DNA of 64,000 nt from Pseudomonas alloputida (GCF_021283545.2 NZ_CP128540.1:1-64000), one strand, 5' to 3'; positions 42,827-52,240 are shown, counted from the first letter of the stretch. Numbers and translations: made by a program. Notes: generated by a model not told the origin, from the sequence alone.

Positions 42827-43159
42827 GTGCAGAGGATCAAGGGTTACCACGCCCACGTTTATTACGACGCAGCCACCATGGAGCAGGCCCGCGAACTGTG
42901 CGAGGAGGCGGCGCGGCTGTTCCCCGTGACCATGGGGCGCATGCACCAGAAACCGGTTGGGCCGCATCCAGACTGGAGTTGCCAGCTGGCGTTCGGGCCG
43001 GAAGTGGTGGGGGTGGTTTTGCCTTGGTTGGCGCTGTACCGCAAGGGCCTGGTGGTATTCATGCATCCGGAAACCGGGGATGAACTGGCGGATCACCGGG
43101 ATCATGCGATCTGGATGGGGGCCGTGCGGCCATTGAATCTATCGGTTTTTGGGGGCTAG
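42827..43159 (+). CDS. DOPA 4,5-dioxygenase-family protein
   Basis: A 110-residue protein starting at GTG 42827 (AGGAG 5 bp upstream). The small ferredoxin-like fold of the DOPA 4,5-dioxygenase family is seen in YHAHVYYDAATMEQARELCE, VGPHPDWSCQLAF and MHPETGDELADHRDHA, with conserved His residues likely binding metal or substrate. The natural substrate in bacteria is not established. It is divergent from the NmrA-like gene. Confidence 0.8.
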   Translation: MQRIKGYHAHVYYDAATMEQARELCEEAARLFPVTMGRMHQKPVGPHPDWSCQLAFGPEVVGVVLPWLALYRKGLVVFMHPETGDELADHRDHAIWMGAVRPLNLSVFGG

Positions 43160-43179
43160 GCGGGGGTTGCCTGTGCTGG

Positions 43180-43268
43180 CCTCTTCGCGGGTGAACCCGC
43201 TCCTACAACGATATCGCAGAGCCAGAGGGTGGCGCTGGCCCCGTAGGAGCGGGATTACCCGCGAAGCA
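43180..43268. repeat. REP pair (inverted)
   Basis: CTTCGCGGGTGAACCCGCTC on the left and GTAGGAGCGGGATTACCCGC on the right. They lie between the convergent DOPA-dioxygenase-like gene and trpA. Confidence 0.9.
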
Positions 43269-43279
43269 GACGACGCGGT

Positions 43280-44089
43280 TTAGCGGCGTGCGCCACGCAC
43301 CCCTTCAGCCAATGCCGAGCACAGGCTCAATACATCGGTCACCGCCTGATCGGCGCTTTTGGCCTGGGCGATCTTGTCGACCAGTGCCGAGCCCACCACC
43401 ACACCATCCGCCAAGCGGGCAATGTTCGCAGCCTGTTCCGGCGTGCGAATGCCGAAGCCAACGCTGATCGGCAGATCGGTATGCCGGCGCAGGCGGGCAA
43501 TGGCTTCGGTCACATGCTCGGTGGTCGCCGAACCGGCACCGGTCACACCAGCCACCGACACGTAGTAGACGAACCCGGAGCTGCGCTCCAGCACGCGCGG
43601 CAGGCGCGCGTCGTCGGTGGTCGGGGTGGTCAGGCGGATGAAGTCGATGCCTGCGGCCTGGGCCGGGGTAGCCAGTTCGGCGTCGTGCTCTGGCGGAAGG
43701 TCGACGATGATCAGGCCATCGACGCCCGCTTCCTTGGCTTGAGTCACGAACGTGTCCACGCCAAAGCGGTGGATAGGGTTGTAGTAGCCCATCAGCACGA
43801 TCGGCGTGGTCTGGTTATCCACACGGAATTCGCGAACCATCTGCAGGGTCTTGACCAAGGTCTGGCCAGCTTCAAGGGCGCGCAGGGTGGCCAGCTGGAT
43901 GGCCACGCCATCGGCCATCGGGTCGGTGAACGGCATGCCCAGCTCGATCACGTCGGCGCCAGCAGCCGGCAGGCCCTTGAGGATCTGCAACGAGGCGTCG
44001 TAGCCCGGGTCGCCAGCTGTGACGAAGGTGACCAGTGCCGAGCGGCCTTCGGCCTTCAGCTCGGCGAAGCGTTGTTCAAGACGGCTCAT
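43280..44089 (-). CDS. trpA: Tryptophan synthase alpha chain
   Basis: Cleaves indole-3-glycerol phosphate to indole, which is channelled to TrpB. Start [16 protein letters not shown] at 44089 gives 269 residues and overlaps the trpB stop (ATGA). The catalytic Glu and Asp are in [15 protein letters not shown] and in [11 protein letters not shown]. Coupled translation with trpB suits an equimolar alpha2beta2 complex. Confidence 0.97.
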   Translation of the reverse strand: MSRLEQRFAELKAEGRSALVTFVTAGDPGYDASLQILKGLPAAGADVIELGMPFTDPMADGVAIQLATLRALEAGQTLVKTLQMVREFRVDNQTTPIVLMGYYNPIHRFGVDTFVTQAKEAGVDGLIIVDLPPEHDAELATPAQAAGIDFIRLTTPTTDDARLPRVLERSSGFVYYVSVAGVTGAGSATTEHVTEAIARLRRHTDLPISVGFGIRTPEQAANIARLADGVVVGSALVDKIAQAKSADQAVTDVLSLCSALAEGVRGARR

Positions 44090-45303
44090 GCCTGTTTCTC
44101 CTGGGCGGCCATGTGGTTCATGACGGTTTGCATATCTTTGTCGCCGCGGCCCGACAGGCACACGACCATCAGGTGGTCCTTGGGCAGCTTCGGTGCGCGC
44201 TTGATCGCTTCGGCCAAGGCGTGGGAGCTTTCCAGGGCTGGAATGATGCCTTCCAGACGGCAGGTTGCGTGGAACGCATCCAATGCTTCGTCATCGGTGA
44301 TGCTGACGTACTCGACGCGCTTCACCTCATGCAGATAGGCGTGCTCCGGGCCGATGCCCGGGTAGTCCAGGCCTGCGGAAATCGAGTGGGCATCGGTGAT
44401 CTGGCCGTCTTGGTCCTGCAGCAGGTAGGTGCGGTTGCCGTGCAACACGCCCGGTACGCCGCCGTTCAGGCTGGCGGCATGCTTGTCGGTGTGTACGCCG
44501 TGGCCACCGGCTTCAACGCCGATGATCTGCACGCTCGGCTCTTCGAGGAACTCATGAAACAGGCCCATGGCATTGGAGCCGCCGCCGACGCAGGCAACCA
44601 GGCTGTCTGGCAGACGGCCTTCCTTCTCTTGCAACTGGGCACGGGTCTCTTTGCCGATGATCGACTGGAAGTCGCGCACCATGGCGGGGTACGGGTGTGG
44701 GCCAGCCACGGTGCCGATCAGGTAGAAGGTGTCTTCGACGTTGGTAACCCAGTCACGCAGGGCTTCGTTCATGGCGTCTTTCAGGGTACCGGTGCCGGCG
44801 GTAACTGGCACGATCTCGGCGCCCAGCAGCTTCATGCGGAACACGTTCGCCTGCTGGCGCTCGATGTCGGTGGCACCCATGTAGATCACGCAAGGCAGGC
44901 CGAAGCGCGCGGCGACAGTGGCGGTGGCGACACCGTGCATGCCGGCGCCGGTTTCGGCGATCAGGCGCTTTTTGCCCATGCGCTTGGCCAGCAGCACTTG
45001 GCCGATGCAGTTGTTCACCTTGTGCGCGCCGGTATGGTTGAGCTCTTCACGCTTGAAGAAAATCTTCGCTCCGCCGCAATGCTCGGTCAGGCGCTCGGCG
45101 AAGTACAGCGGGTTGGGGCGGCCGATGTAGTCGCGCTGAAAGTAAGCCAGCTCTTCAAGAAACTTGGGGTCTGCCTTGGCCGCTTCGTATTCGCGGGCCA
45201 GGTCCAGCACCAGTGGCATCAGGGTTTCGGCCACGTAGCGGCCGCCGAACGAGCCGAACAGGCCATTGGCGTCGGGGCCGGGGCGGTATTGGGACTGGGT
45301 CAT
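44086..45303 (-). CDS. trpB: Tryptophan synthase beta chain
   Basis: PLP enzyme that joins indole and serine to form tryptophan. The 405-residue protein starts [17 protein letters not shown]. The PLP lysine is in HTGAHKVNN and the phosphate-binding loop is GGGSNAMG. It heads trpBA and is divergent from trpI, as in other pseudomonads where TrpI with indoleglycerol phosphate activates trpBA. Confidence 0.97.
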   Translation of the reverse strand: MTQSQYRPGPDANGLFGSFGGRYVAETLMPLVLDLAREYEAAKADPKFLEELAYFQRDYIGRPNPLYFAERLTEHCGGAKIFFKREELNHTGAHKVNNCIGQVLLAKRMGKKRLIAETGAGMHGVATATVAARFGLPCVIYMGATDIERQQANVFRMKLLGAEIVPVTAGTGTLKDAMNEALRDWVTNVEDTFYLIGTVAGPHPYPAMVRDFQSIIGKETRAQLQEKEGRLPDSLVACVGGGSNAMGLFHEFLEEPSVQIIGVEAGGHGVHTDKHAASLNGGVPGVLHGNRTYLLQDQDGQITDAHSISAGLDYPGIGPEHAYLHEVKRVEYVSITDDEALDAFHATCRLEGIIPALESSHALAEAIKRAPKLPKDHLMVVCLSGRGDKDMQTVMNHMAAQEKQA

Positions 45304-45413
45304 GGGGCGCTCCAAGGCGTAGTGAATGAGTGATGGGCTTTACTCTAACCACGGCAAGCTCGGCTGAAAACCGATAAGATTGCGTAAACTTGTCAGAAAA
45401 ACTCACAGGTAAA
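45304..45413. promoter_or_regulatory. trpB/trpI divergent control region
   Basis: In P. putida and P. aeruginosa TrpI binds two sites between trpI and trpBA. This 110-bp gap has the same arrangement. An AT-rich tract (GATAAGATTGCGTAAAC, about 45374-45390) is a plausible promoter/operator part. The exact boxes cannot be fixed by eye. Confidence 0.55.
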
Positions 45414-46310
45414 ATGGCCCACGACCTCCCTCCCCTCAATGCCCTGCGCGCCTTCGAGGCTACAGCCAGGCTGAACAGTGTCAGCCAGGCGGCGGAAGCG
45501 CTGCACGTCACCCACGGCGCTGTCAGCCGGCAGATCAAGGTGCTTGAGGAGCATCTGGGCGTAGCCCTGTTCGTCAAGGACGGGCGTGGCATCAAACTCA
45601 CAGATGCCGGTATGCGTCTGCGCGATGCCAGCGGTGAGGCCTTCGACCGGCTGCGCAGCGTGTGTTCCGAGCTCAGCCGTGATGTGAGCGAGGCGCCATT
45701 CGTGCTGGGCTGCTCGGGCAGCCTGCTGGCGCGGTGGTTTATTCCGCGGCTGGGGCGGTTGCAGGCGGATTTGCCTGAGCTGCGCTTGCACCTGTCGGCG
45801 GGTGAGGGCGACCTTGACCCGCGGCGGCCCGGGCTGGATGCGTTGCTGGTGTATGCCGAGCCACCGTGGCCAGCGGACATGCAGGTGCATGTGCTGGCCG
45901 AGGAATGCATCGGGCCGGTGCTCAGCCCGCATTTCGCAGGTTTCCAGCGCTTGCAGGGCGCGCCCGCCAAGGCACTGCTGGGCGAAGCCTTGCTGCACAC
46001 CACGTCACGCCCACAAGCCTGGCCGACCTGGGTGGTGCAACAGGGCCTGGAGCCGGCGGCCATTCACTATGGCCAGGCCTTCGAGCACCTGTATTACCTG
46101 CTGGAGGCTGCCGTGGCCGGATTGGGCGTGGCGATAGCACCGCAGCCGCTGGTCGCCGATGACCTGCGGGCGGGCCGATTGAGTGCGCCTTGGGGCTTTT
46201 CACCTACCCAGGCGGCGCTGGCATTGTGGGTGCCACGGCGCGCCGCAGACGGGCGCGCCGAGCAGTTGGCGCAGTGGTTAAGGGCGGAACTTGCGCGGCA
46301 GAGCGCTTAG
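45414..46310 (+). CDS. trpI: LysR-family activator of trpBA
   Basis: A 298-residue LysR protein, start ATG 45414. The DNA-binding domain (about 5-65) reads [20 protein letters not shown], then [20 protein letters not shown]. The effector domain is about 90-290. Position divergent from trpB and similarity to TrpI of pseudomonads identify it. It activates trpBA when indoleglycerol phosphate accumulates. Confidence 0.93.
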   Translation: MAHDLPPLNALRAFEATARLNSVSQAAEALHVTHGAVSRQIKVLEEHLGVALFVKDGRGIKLTDAGMRLRDASGEAFDRLRSVCSELSRDVSEAPFVLGCSGSLLARWFIPRLGRLQADLPELRLHLSAGEGDLDPRRPGLDALLVYAEPPWPADMQVHVLAEECIGPVLSPHFAGFQRLQGAPAKALLGEALLHTTSRPQAWPTWVVQQGLEPAAIHYGQAFEHLYYLLEAAVAGLGVAIAPQPLVADDLRAGRLSAPWGFSPTQAALALWVPRRAADGRAEQLAQWLRAELARQSA

Positions 46311-46630
46311 TTTCGCTTGCATATCAGGTAGGCCGCCAGCAGGCCCAGCGCACCAATGGCCACACCGGCGGTGGTGTAGGGGTGTTCCTGGGCGTAGTCC
46401 CGGGTGGCTTTGCCGGTCTGGCGGGTGCGCTGCTTCACTTCCTCGTACGCATCGCTCAGTAGGCTGCGCGAATGACGCAGTGCGCTTTCAGCGTTGCTGC
46501 GGATTGCCTTCACCGACTTCTGGGACTCTTCCGACGCATCATGCTTGAGGTTTTCCAAGCTTTTCAGAAGGCTCTCGATCTCCGCTTCCATGCTTTCCAG
46601 GGACGTTTTACGCAGCGAGTTGCGGTGCAT
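46307..46630 (-). CDS. DUF883/ElaB-YqjD-like membrane-anchored protein
   Basis: A 107-residue protein, start with AAGGAGAG upstream. A long charged helical region (about 10-75; [20 protein letters not shown]) precedes a C-terminal GxxxG-bearing membrane segment ([16 protein letters not shown]) and a basic tail CKRN. This is the ElaB/YqjD layout; E. coli YqjD and ElaB are inner-membrane, ribosome-associated in stationary phase. Its end overlaps trpI by 4 bp on the opposite strand. Confidence 0.85.
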   Translation of the reverse strand: MHRNSLRKTSLESMEAEIESLLKSLENLKHDASEESQKSVKAIRSNAESALRHSRSLLSDAYEEVKQRTRQTGKATRDYAQEHPYTTAGVAIGALGLLAAYLICKRN

Positions 46631-46780
46631 GTTGACTCTCCTTTGCAGTATGGGCTGTAAGGATTGCGACCCTTGGGCTGCGTGAAAGTGCGATCGAACT
46701 TTCGCAGACAGTGACCGCTCGCAGGTAAACCAGGCCTGCGCTGCTAGGCTGAATCTCACTGTCAACCATGGAGAGCACTC

Positions 46781-46996
46781 ATGACCGATCATCACACCTA
46801 CAAGAAAATCGAACTGGTCGGGTCTTCGCCCACCAGTATCGAAGAGGCAATTAACAATGCTCTGGCCGAAGCCGGTAAAAGCATCAAGCACCTGGAATGG
46901 TTCGAAGTGGTCGATACCCGCGGCCATATCCGCGACAACAAAGCGGCGCACTTCCAGGTCACGCTGAAGGTCGGCTTCCGTATCGCCAATAGCTGA
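46781..46996 (+). CDS. Dodecin
   Basis: A 71-residue flavin-binding protein that forms hollow dodecamers storing riboflavin or FMN. The beta-alpha-beta-beta pattern ([21 protein letters not shown], then [11 protein letters not shown], then [11 protein letters not shown]) is typical, with the flavin-stacking Trp in LEWFEV. GGAGAG lies 8 bp upstream of the ATG. It appears monocistronic. Confidence 0.93.
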   Translation: MTDHHTYKKIELVGSSPTSIEEAINNALAEAGKSIKHLEWFEVVDTRGHIRDNKAAHFQVTLKVGFRIANS

Positions 46997-47036
46997 AACA
47001 ACGTTGGGTTGTATGATCCCGGCGTGATGAGGTATT

Positions 47037-47069
47037 CAGAAAAGGGGCGCCTTGGTGGGGCCCCTTCTG
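47037..47069. terminator. Hairpin after dodecin gene
   Basis: CAGAAAAGGGGC pairs with GCCCCTTCTG across an 11-nt loop, 40 bp after the dodecin stop. There is only a weak T-tract after it, so a rho-independent role is uncertain. Confidence 0.4.
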
Positions 47070-47096
47070 ATTTCATCTGCACAAGGAACGCGAGTG

Positions 47097-47318
47097 ATGA
47101 ACAAACTGATTCTGGCGCTGGGCCTGATGACCCTGGCCGGTGGTGCGCTGGCAGCGGGCAAACCGTGCGAGGAACTGAGGGCGGAAATTGCGGCCAAGCT
47201 GGATGCCAAGGGCGTCACTGGCTACAAGCTGGAGATCGTCAAGAAAGGCGAGCCGGCGGGCAAGGTGATTGGTAGCTGCGAGGCCGGTACCAAAGAGATT
47301 GTTTACCGCCGCGGCTAA
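47097..47318 (+). CDS. DUF1161-family secreted small protein (copy 1)
   Basis: A 73-residue protein with a signal peptide (MNKLILALGLMTLAGGALA) followed by KPCEELRAEIAAKLDAKGVTGYKLEIV and two Cys (in KPCEE and GSCEAG) likely joined in the periplasm. The function of DUF1161 is unknown. A paralog with the same motifs is encoded 1.9 kb downstream at 49048. AAGGAA lies 10 bp upstream of the ATG. Confidence 0.85.
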   Translation: MNKLILALGLMTLAGGALAAGKPCEELRAEIAAKLDAKGVTGYKLEIVKKGEPAGKVIGSCEAGTKEIVYRRG

Positions 47319-47330
47319 TGTGTTTGCTAA

Positions 47331-47382
47331 TTCGCGGGCTTGCTCGCTCCCAAGTCAACCTATGGGAGCGGGCGAGCCCGCG
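47331..47382. repeat. REP-like inverted repeat
   Basis: TTCGCGGGCTTGCTCGCTCC and GGGAGCGGGCGAGCCCGCG are inverted around 12 bp, placed between convergent DUF1161 copy 1 and the LLM flavin oxidoreductase gene. Confidence 0.85.
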
Positions 47383-47389
47383 ACGAGGG

Positions 47390-48394
47390 TCACTCGGTCT
47401 TGAGGGCCTGCGCCATCAGCTCATATGACCGAATGCGGTCCGCATGCTCATACAGGTCACAGGTAAAGATCAGCTCATCCGCACCCGTCTGTTCCAGCAG
47501 CACTTCTACCTTGGCCTTTACCTTCCGCGGGCTGCCGATCATGGCCAGCCCCAGGAAGCTGCCCACCGTCTCTCGCTCATGGGGCAACCACAGCCCATCC
47601 ATGCTTTCCACGGGTGGCTTCTGCATCAGGCTCTGGCCGCGAATCAGCGCCAGGATGCGCTGGTAGACCGAGGTGGCCAGGTATTCGGCCTTCTCGTCGG
47701 TCTGCGCCACCACCATGGGAATGCCCAGCATCACATACGGCTTGTCCAGCGTGGTCGAGGGCTTGAAATGGTTGCGGTACACGCGAATGGCCTCGTGCAT
47801 GTAGCGTGGCGCGAAATGCGAGGCGAAGGCGTAGGGCATGCCGCGCATGCCCGCCAGCTGGGCACTGAACAGGCTGGATCCCAGCAACCACATCGGCACG
47901 TCGGTGTCGTACCCCGGTACGGCGATCACTTTTTGATCATCAGTGCGTGGCCCGAGGTAGCGCGAAAGCTCCTCGACATCGTCTGGGAAGTCGTCCGGGC
48001 CGCCGGCACGGTCGCGTCGCAGGGCATAGGCCGTCATCTGGTCCGAACCCGGTGCACGGCCCAGGCCAAGGTCGATACGCCCCGGATACAGGCTGGCCAA
48101 GGTGCCGAACTGCTCGGCGATCACCAGTGGCGCATGGTTGGGCAGCATCACCCCGCCAGAGCCCACGCGAATACGTGAGGTCCCCCCGGCCAGGTAGCCG
48201 ATCAGCACCGCAGTCGCCGAACTGGCGATGCCGTCCATGTTGTGGTGCTCGGCCACCCAGAAGCGGTTATAGCCAAAGCGCTCGACATGCTGCGCCAGGT
48301 CCAGCGAGTTGCGCAGCGATTGCGCGGGGCCAGCGTCGGCGCGTACGGGCACCAGGTCCAGGGTGGAAATCTTCAGGTCACGCAGCTGCGTCAT
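47390..48394 (-). CDS. LLM-class flavin-dependent monooxygenase-like protein
   Basis: A 334-residue luciferase-like flavoprotein. Start [10 protein letters not shown] (GGAGG upstream) precedes [20 protein letters not shown] and [20 protein letters not shown], the conserved N-terminal region. The [20 protein letters not shown] and [14 protein letters not shown] motifs are those of the LLM subfamily (MsnO8/YhbW-type). Substrate unknown. Confidence 0.88.
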   Translation of the reverse strand: MTQLRDLKISTLDLVPVRADAGPAQSLRNSLDLAQHVERFGYNRFWVAEHHNMDGIASSATAVLIGYLAGGTSRIRVGSGGVMLPNHAPLVIAEQFGTLASLYPGRIDLGLGRAPGSDQMTAYALRRDRAGGPDDFPDDVEELSRYLGPRTDDQKVIAVPGYDTDVPMWLLGSSLFSAQLAGMRGMPYAFASHFAPRYMHEAIRVYRNHFKPSTTLDKPYVMLGIPMVVAQTDEKAEYLATSVYQRILALIRGQSLMQKPPVESMDGLWLPHERETVGSFLGLAMIGSPRKVKAKVEVLLEQTGADELIFTCDLYEHADRIRSYELMAQALKTE

Positions 48395-48546
48395 GGAGCC
48401 TCCGCAAAAGTGATTGGCCAGAGGCCTTTTTGACTCTGTATGGGCGCGTTCGTTGGATTCAATGCCTGCAAGCATATTGCTCTGAACTTGCGGCGGGCGG
48501 CAGGCCTCTGAACCCTAGGTAAGCAACCCAGTGACCAGGAGGCATC

Positions 48547-48972
48547 ATGAAAAAGACAGCATCGGCGATCTGGCAAGGTGGCCTGAAGGATGGAAAAGGT
48601 CTGCTTTCTACCGAAAGCGGCGCACTCAAGCAGAACCCTTATGGCTTCAACACACGTTTCGAGGGCACGCCCGGCACCAACCCGGAGGAGCTGATTGGCG
48701 CGGCCCATGCCGGTTGCTTCTCGATGGCGCTATCCATGATGCTCGGCGAGGCGGGGCTTACCGCAGAGCGGATCGACACGGCTGCAGAGGTGACGCTCGA
48801 CAAGCAAGCTGACGGTTTTGCCATTACCGCGGTGCATCTGGTGCTCAGGGCCAAGGTACCTGGGGCCAGCGAGGCTCAGTTCCTGGAGATTGCCAACAAG
48901 GCGAAGGAAGGCTGCCCGGTGTCCAAGGTTTTGAATGCAAAGATCAGCCTGGATGCGGCGCTGGTGGGGTGA
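48547..48972 (+). CDS. osmC: OsmC/Ohr-family peroxiredoxin
   Basis: A 141-residue thiol peroxidase that reduces organic hydroperoxides. Two conserved Cys are present: in GAAHAGCFSMAL and in GCPVSK. NPEELIGAAHAGCFSMA and the start KKTASAIWQGGLKDGKG match the OsmC subgroup rather than Ohr. Expression is osmotically/stress induced in other bacteria. It has AGGAGG 9 bp upstream of the ATG and is divergent from the LLM gene. Confidence 0.9.
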   Translation: MKKTASAIWQGGLKDGKGLLSTESGALKQNPYGFNTRFEGTPGTNPEELIGAAHAGCFSMALSMMLGEAGLTAERIDTAAEVTLDKQADGFAITAVHLVLRAKVPGASEAQFLEIANKAKEGCPVSKVLNAKISLDAALVG

Positions 48973-49047
48973 AACGGTGCAACGGTGGTGGTTTGCTGTA
49001 GTCTAAAGGACGTCGGCAGCGCCACTGCCCTTTCCAGGAGCCGTTCC

Positions 49048-49281
49048 ATGATTCGCGTAGCTATCGCTGTGTTGGCTTCCCTTGTCGCCACGTCTGCGCT
49101 GGCGGCCGTCAAGCCATGCGAGGAGCTGAAAGCCGAGATCGAGGCCAAGATCCAGGCCCAAGGGGTTTCGTCCTACACGCTGGAGATCGTGCCCAACAGC
49201 GAGGTCAAGGACCAGAACATGGTCGTCGGGACCTGCGATGGCGGGACGAAGAAGATCATCTATCAGAAGAACGATCGATAA
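49048..49281 (+). CDS. DUF1161-family secreted small protein (copy 2)
   Basis: A 77-residue protein with a signal peptide (MIRVAIAVLASLVATSALA), then VKPCEELKAEIEAKIQAQGVS and GTCDGGTKKIIYQ. It keeps the same two-Cys pattern as the copy at 47097 but has diverged in the middle. AGGAG lies upstream of the ATG. It is a dispersed paralog rather than a tandem duplicate, with the LLM and osmC genes between the two copies. Function unknown. Confidence 0.85.
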   Translation: MIRVAIAVLASLVATSALAAVKPCEELKAEIEAKIQAQGVSSYTLEIVPNSEVKDQNMVVGTCDGGTKKIIYQKNDR

Positions 49282-49293
49282 GCATCAGGGCCC

Positions 49294-49312
49294 GGGGCTG
49301 CGAAGCAGCCCC
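49294..49312. terminator. GC hairpin between DUF1161 copy 2 and a convergent lipoprotein
   Basis: GGGGCTGC-GAA-GCAGCCCC is a perfect 8-bp stem with a 3-nt loop, 12 bp after the DUF1161 stop and just before the convergent lipoprotein gene's stop. It lacks a T-run, so it may act as a Rho-aided or mRNA-end structure. Confidence 0.4.
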
Positions 49313-49316
49313 ACAC

Positions 49317-49730
49317 TCACGGGATGCAGAACACTTCGCTAGGCTCGTTCACCACCACCTTGCGGTTGGCGTCATATAGCAGCACCTGCGGCTCCATCAC
49401 CGGCGCCCGCGCTTCCAGGCGATAGCGCTCGCCGGCCTTGAAGTTGTCAAAGCGGACGGTCAGGTAGCAGGTTCGGTCCCTGGGTTGTGACATGAGGCCG
49501 CCCGAGTAGATTTCATAATCGAAGCGCACCACCAGTTCATGCTTGCCCGGTGTCACCTGAAAGTACCGGCCATCGTCCAGGCGCTTGCCGTCGAGGCGGT
49601 CGGCCATGATCACCCGACCGGGGGTCATGGTGTACAGATCGACCCAGGCCTGCTTGGGGTCGACGGGCGGCAAGGGGCTGGCGCAAGCCCCCAGTGTACT
49701 GAGGGCGATCAGCATCATGGGCTGGCGCAT
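49317..49730 (-). CDS. Putative lipoprotein, copy A
   Basis: A 137-residue lipoprotein with lipobox LSTLGAC (Cys at about 16). A PKQAWVDLY segment, RLDDGRYFQVTPGKHELVVR and CYLTVRFDNFKAGERYRLEA follow. The next gene encodes a paralog of equal length with the same blocks (PNQAWIDL, RYFEVQPGSHELTVRY, GQRYQL). The shared pattern suggests an envelope beta-sandwich protein. The function is unknown; export is supported by the signal. Confidence 0.8.
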   Translation of the reverse strand: MRQPMMLIALSTLGACASPLPPVDPKQAWVDLYTMTPGRVIMADRLDGKRLDDGRYFQVTPGKHELVVRFDYEIYSGGLMSQPRDRTCYLTVRFDNFKAGERYRLEARAPVMEPQVLLYDANRKVVVNEPSEVFCIP

Positions 49731-49785
49731 GGCAAAACTCCCACTTGCGATTTACAAGTAACAAGCATAGCGCCGTTTGTGCGGT

Positions 49786-50199
49786 TCAGGTGCGCTGACA
49801 ACCCGCCGGCAGCCCTTGACCCAGCAGTTTTTGCTGGTGGTCGTAGAGTTTTATCCAAGGGCGGAAGCCAATGCTGCCAGCCTGCAGCTGATAACGCTGC
49901 CCGGCGCTGAAGTCCTTGAAGGTCAGCTTGACCTGGCAATCGCGCCACAGTGGCTCCTCGACGGGGCCGATATTGCTGGGGTTAACCGGAAACTGATAGC
50001 GCACGGTCAGTTCGTGGCTGCCGGGTTGAACCTCGAAATAGCGGCTGTCAGCCCAGTCACGCTCATCGACCTGCACGGCGTCTAGCGAAGTATTGTCGTA
50101 GCGGGTGAGGTCGATCCAGGCCTGATTCGGGTCTGGGTCTGGCAATGTTGAACAGGCAGAGATCAACAACACTGAGCCGGCGACCAATAATGCACGCAT
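49786..50199 (-). CDS. Putative lipoprotein, copy B
   Basis: A 137-residue paralog of the neighbouring lipoprotein. Start MRALLVAGSVLLISACS gives lipobox LLISACS. PNQAWIDLTRYDN, RYFEVQPGSHELTVRYQFPV and GQRYQLQAG align with copy A. Longer in-frame starts upstream would bury the lipobox and are rejected. Its start overlaps the beginning of an in-frame start of the divergent aminopeptidase. Function unknown. Confidence 0.8.
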   Translation of the reverse strand: MRALLVAGSVLLISACSTLPDPDPNQAWIDLTRYDNTSLDAVQVDERDWADSRYFEVQPGSHELTVRYQFPVNPSNIGPVEEPLWRDCQVKLTFKDFSAGQRYQLQAGSIGFRPWIKLYDHQQKLLGQGLPAGCQRT

Positions 50200-50266
50200 G
50201 GCGAAACTCCCCCTTGGCGAGATAGTCTTGGAGCGAAATGGTCTTGAGCGAGTCAGACAGTCCCGG

Positions 50267-51361
50267 ATGCTTCGACTTTTTCTTATGCAGCGCTCAGGCC
50301 TTGGGGCACTCGACCGCATTTTCACCCGTTTGGTTCCGCTGTTTGCGGCGCTCCTGCTGAACGGTTGCAGCAATGTCGCCTACTATGGGCAGCTGGCCCA
50401 GGGCCACTGGCAGTTGCTGCGGGCGCGGCAGCCTGTAGAGCAGGTATTGGCCGACCCTGCTACCCCTGCACCCTTGCGCGCGCACCTGCAACAGGCCGAA
50501 CAGGCGCGGGTGTTTGCCAGCCAGCAATTGAAACTGCCAGACAACCGCAGCTACCGGGTGTATGCCGACCTTGGCCGCCCCTACGTGGTGTGGAATGTGT
50601 TCGCCACGCCCGAGTTGTCGTTGCAACCGGTAACGCACTGCTTTCCGATTGCCGGGTGCGTGGCGTACCGCGGCTACTACCAGCAAGGCGCGGCGCGAGG
50701 CGCGGCGGCGTTGATGCGTCAGGACGGGCTGGATGTGTACGTGGGCGGCGTGGAAGCTTATTCGACCCTGGGTTGGTTCGATGACCCGATTTTGTCGTCG
50801 ATGGTGGGCTGGGGCGATGAGCGCCTGGCTACGTTGATCTTTCATGAACTGGCCCACCAGCGCTTCTATGTGCAGGACGATACCGAGTTCAATGAATCGT
50901 TTGCCTCGTTCGTCGAGCAGGAAGGCACGCGGCAATGGCGGGCGGCGCGTGGGCTGGCGGCGGTTGGCGCAGGGCAGAGGCAGCAGCAGCGTGACCAGTT
51001 CATCCGCCTGGTGCTGGCCTGTCGTGAGCGGTTGCAGGCCATTTATGCCGGGCCTTTGGATGATGCGCACAAGCGCCGGGCCAAGCAGGCCGAGTTTGAG
51101 CGTTTGAGGCGTGAATACCGGCAGGTGCGTGATGGCCAGTGGGGTGGTGACAAGCGCTATGACGCGTGGATGTATGGGCCGATGAATAATGCCAAGTTGT
51201 TGCCGTTCGGGCTCTATGACCAGTGGGTGCCGGCGTTTGCGGCGCTGTTTCGTGAGGTGGGTGGGGATTGGGTTCGGTTTTACGCGCGGGTCGAGCATTT
51301 GGGGCGGTTGCCGATTGAAGAAAGGAAAGCGGCGTTGCAGCGTCTGATGGTTAGCCTTTGA
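50267..51361 (+). CDS. Putative lipoprotein aminopeptidase (PF10023-type)
   Basis: About 364 residues from ATG 50267 (ATG 50198 and 50285 are in frame too). A hydrophobic stretch ends in the lipobox-like LLLNGC, so it is probably an outer- or inner-membrane lipoprotein. The zinc-metalloprotease motif HELAHQ and a downstream Glu (FNESFASFVEQEG) fit the aminopeptidase family PF10023. The substrate is not known. No strong ribosome-binding site is seen at any start, which leaves the start uncertain. Confidence 0.82.
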   Translation: MLRLFLMQRSGLGALDRIFTRLVPLFAALLLNGCSNVAYYGQLAQGHWQLLRARQPVEQVLADPATPAPLRAHLQQAEQARVFASQQLKLPDNRSYRVYADLGRPYVVWNVFATPELSLQPVTHCFPIAGCVAYRGYYQQGAARGAAALMRQDGLDVYVGGVEAYSTLGWFDDPILSSMVGWGDERLATLIFHELAHQRFYVQDDTEFNESFASFVEQEGTRQWRAARGLAAVGAGQRQQQRDQFIRLVLACRERLQAIYAGPLDDAHKRRAKQAEFERLRREYRQVRDGQWGGDKRYDAWMYGPMNNAKLLPFGLYDQWVPAFAALFREVGGDWVRFYARVEHLGRLPIEERKAALQRLMVSL

Positions 51362-51363
51362 GA

Positions 51364-51450
51364 TTTTGGGGCCGCTTTGCGGCCCATCGCGACACAAGGC
51401 CCCCACAAAGGCCCTGCGTACGCCGATCGAGGTGGGAGGGCCGGTTGCAA
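51364..51450. repeat. REP-like element
   Basis: GGGGCCGCTTTGCGGCCCATCG and CACAAGGCC resemble the REP class found at 36755 and 42042, followed by a GTGGGAGGGCCGG motif in inverse orientation. The second unit is degenerate. It lies between the convergent aminopeptidase and HAD-hydrolase genes. Confidence 0.75.
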
Positions 51451-51467
51451 AGCAGCCCTGCTGGCGC

Positions 51468-52118
51468 TCAAGCCTTGATAAAAGCCTGATGCAAATCGGC
51501 TACCGTGGCGAAGTGGAAAGCGGGTTCTTCTGCCATCAGCTCTTCCCGGCTCCCAAACCCGTACCCCACCGCGACGGCCTGCAGCCCGTTGCTGCGCGCG
51601 CCGATCAGGTCATGCTTGCGGTCCCCGATCATCAGGGTTTGCGCCGGGTCCAGCCCTTCTTCATCCAGCAAATGGCGAATCAGCTCGACCTTGTTGGTGC
51701 GCGTGCCGTCCAGTTCACTGCCGTAGATCACCTTGAAGTGATGATCGAACGCAAAGTGCCGAGCGATTTCGCGGGCGAACTCCCATGGTTTGGAGGTGGC
51801 AATGTACAGCGTGCGGCCCTGCCCGTTCAGGGCCTCAAGCAACTCCGGCACACCTTCGAACACGAGGTTTTCGTAAAGACCGGTCACGCGGAAGCGCTCG
51901 CGGTAGAAGTTCACCGCATCCCAGGCCTTGGCTTCGTCGAAGCTGTAGAACTGCATGAAAGCCTGCAGCAGGGGTGGGCCGATGAAGTGTTCGAGGCGGG
52001 CCAGGTCCGGTTCGTCGATGCCCAGCTTGGCCAGGGCGTACTGGATCGAGCGAGTGATGCCCAGGCGTGGGTCGGTCAGGGTGCCGTCGAGGTCGAAGAG
52101 GATGTTTTGCTGGTGCAT
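51468..52118 (-). CDS. HAD-family hydrolase (phosphoglycolate phosphatase-like)
   Basis: A 216-residue haloacid-dehalogenase hydrolase, start MHQQNILFDLDGTLTD. Motif I is DLDGTLTD, motif II is in IATSKPWEF, motif III/IV is in GDRKHDLIGA. The cap region resembles Gph/5'-nucleotidase-like members. Specific substrate cannot be given. A longer in-frame open stretch into the REP pair upstream lacks a plausible start. Confidence 0.85.
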   Translation of the reverse strand: MHQQNILFDLDGTLTDPRLGITRSIQYALAKLGIDEPDLARLEHFIGPPLLQAFMQFYSFDEAKAWDAVNFYRERFRVTGLYENLVFEGVPELLEALNGQGRTLYIATSKPWEFAREIARHFAFDHHFKVIYGSELDGTRTNKVELIRHLLDEEGLDPAQTLMIGDRKHDLIGARSNGLQAVAVGYGFGSREELMAEEPAFHFATVADLHQAFIKA

Positions 52119-52150
52119 GTACAGGGTTCCACTTGAGTGCTGCGTGGCCT

Positions 52151-52240
52151 TCTTCGCGGGCATGCCCGCTCCCACAGGTAAAGCGCAGGCCTTGAAGGGG
52201 CCACTCAACCTGCGGGGGCGGGCATGCCCGCGAATGCGGT
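52151..52240. repeat. REP pair (inverted)
   Basis: CTTCGCGGGCATGCCCGCTC and GGGGCGGGCATGCCCGCG are inverted units, lying between the HAD hydrolase start and the carbonic-anhydrase-like stop, both genes on the minus strand. Confidence 0.85.
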
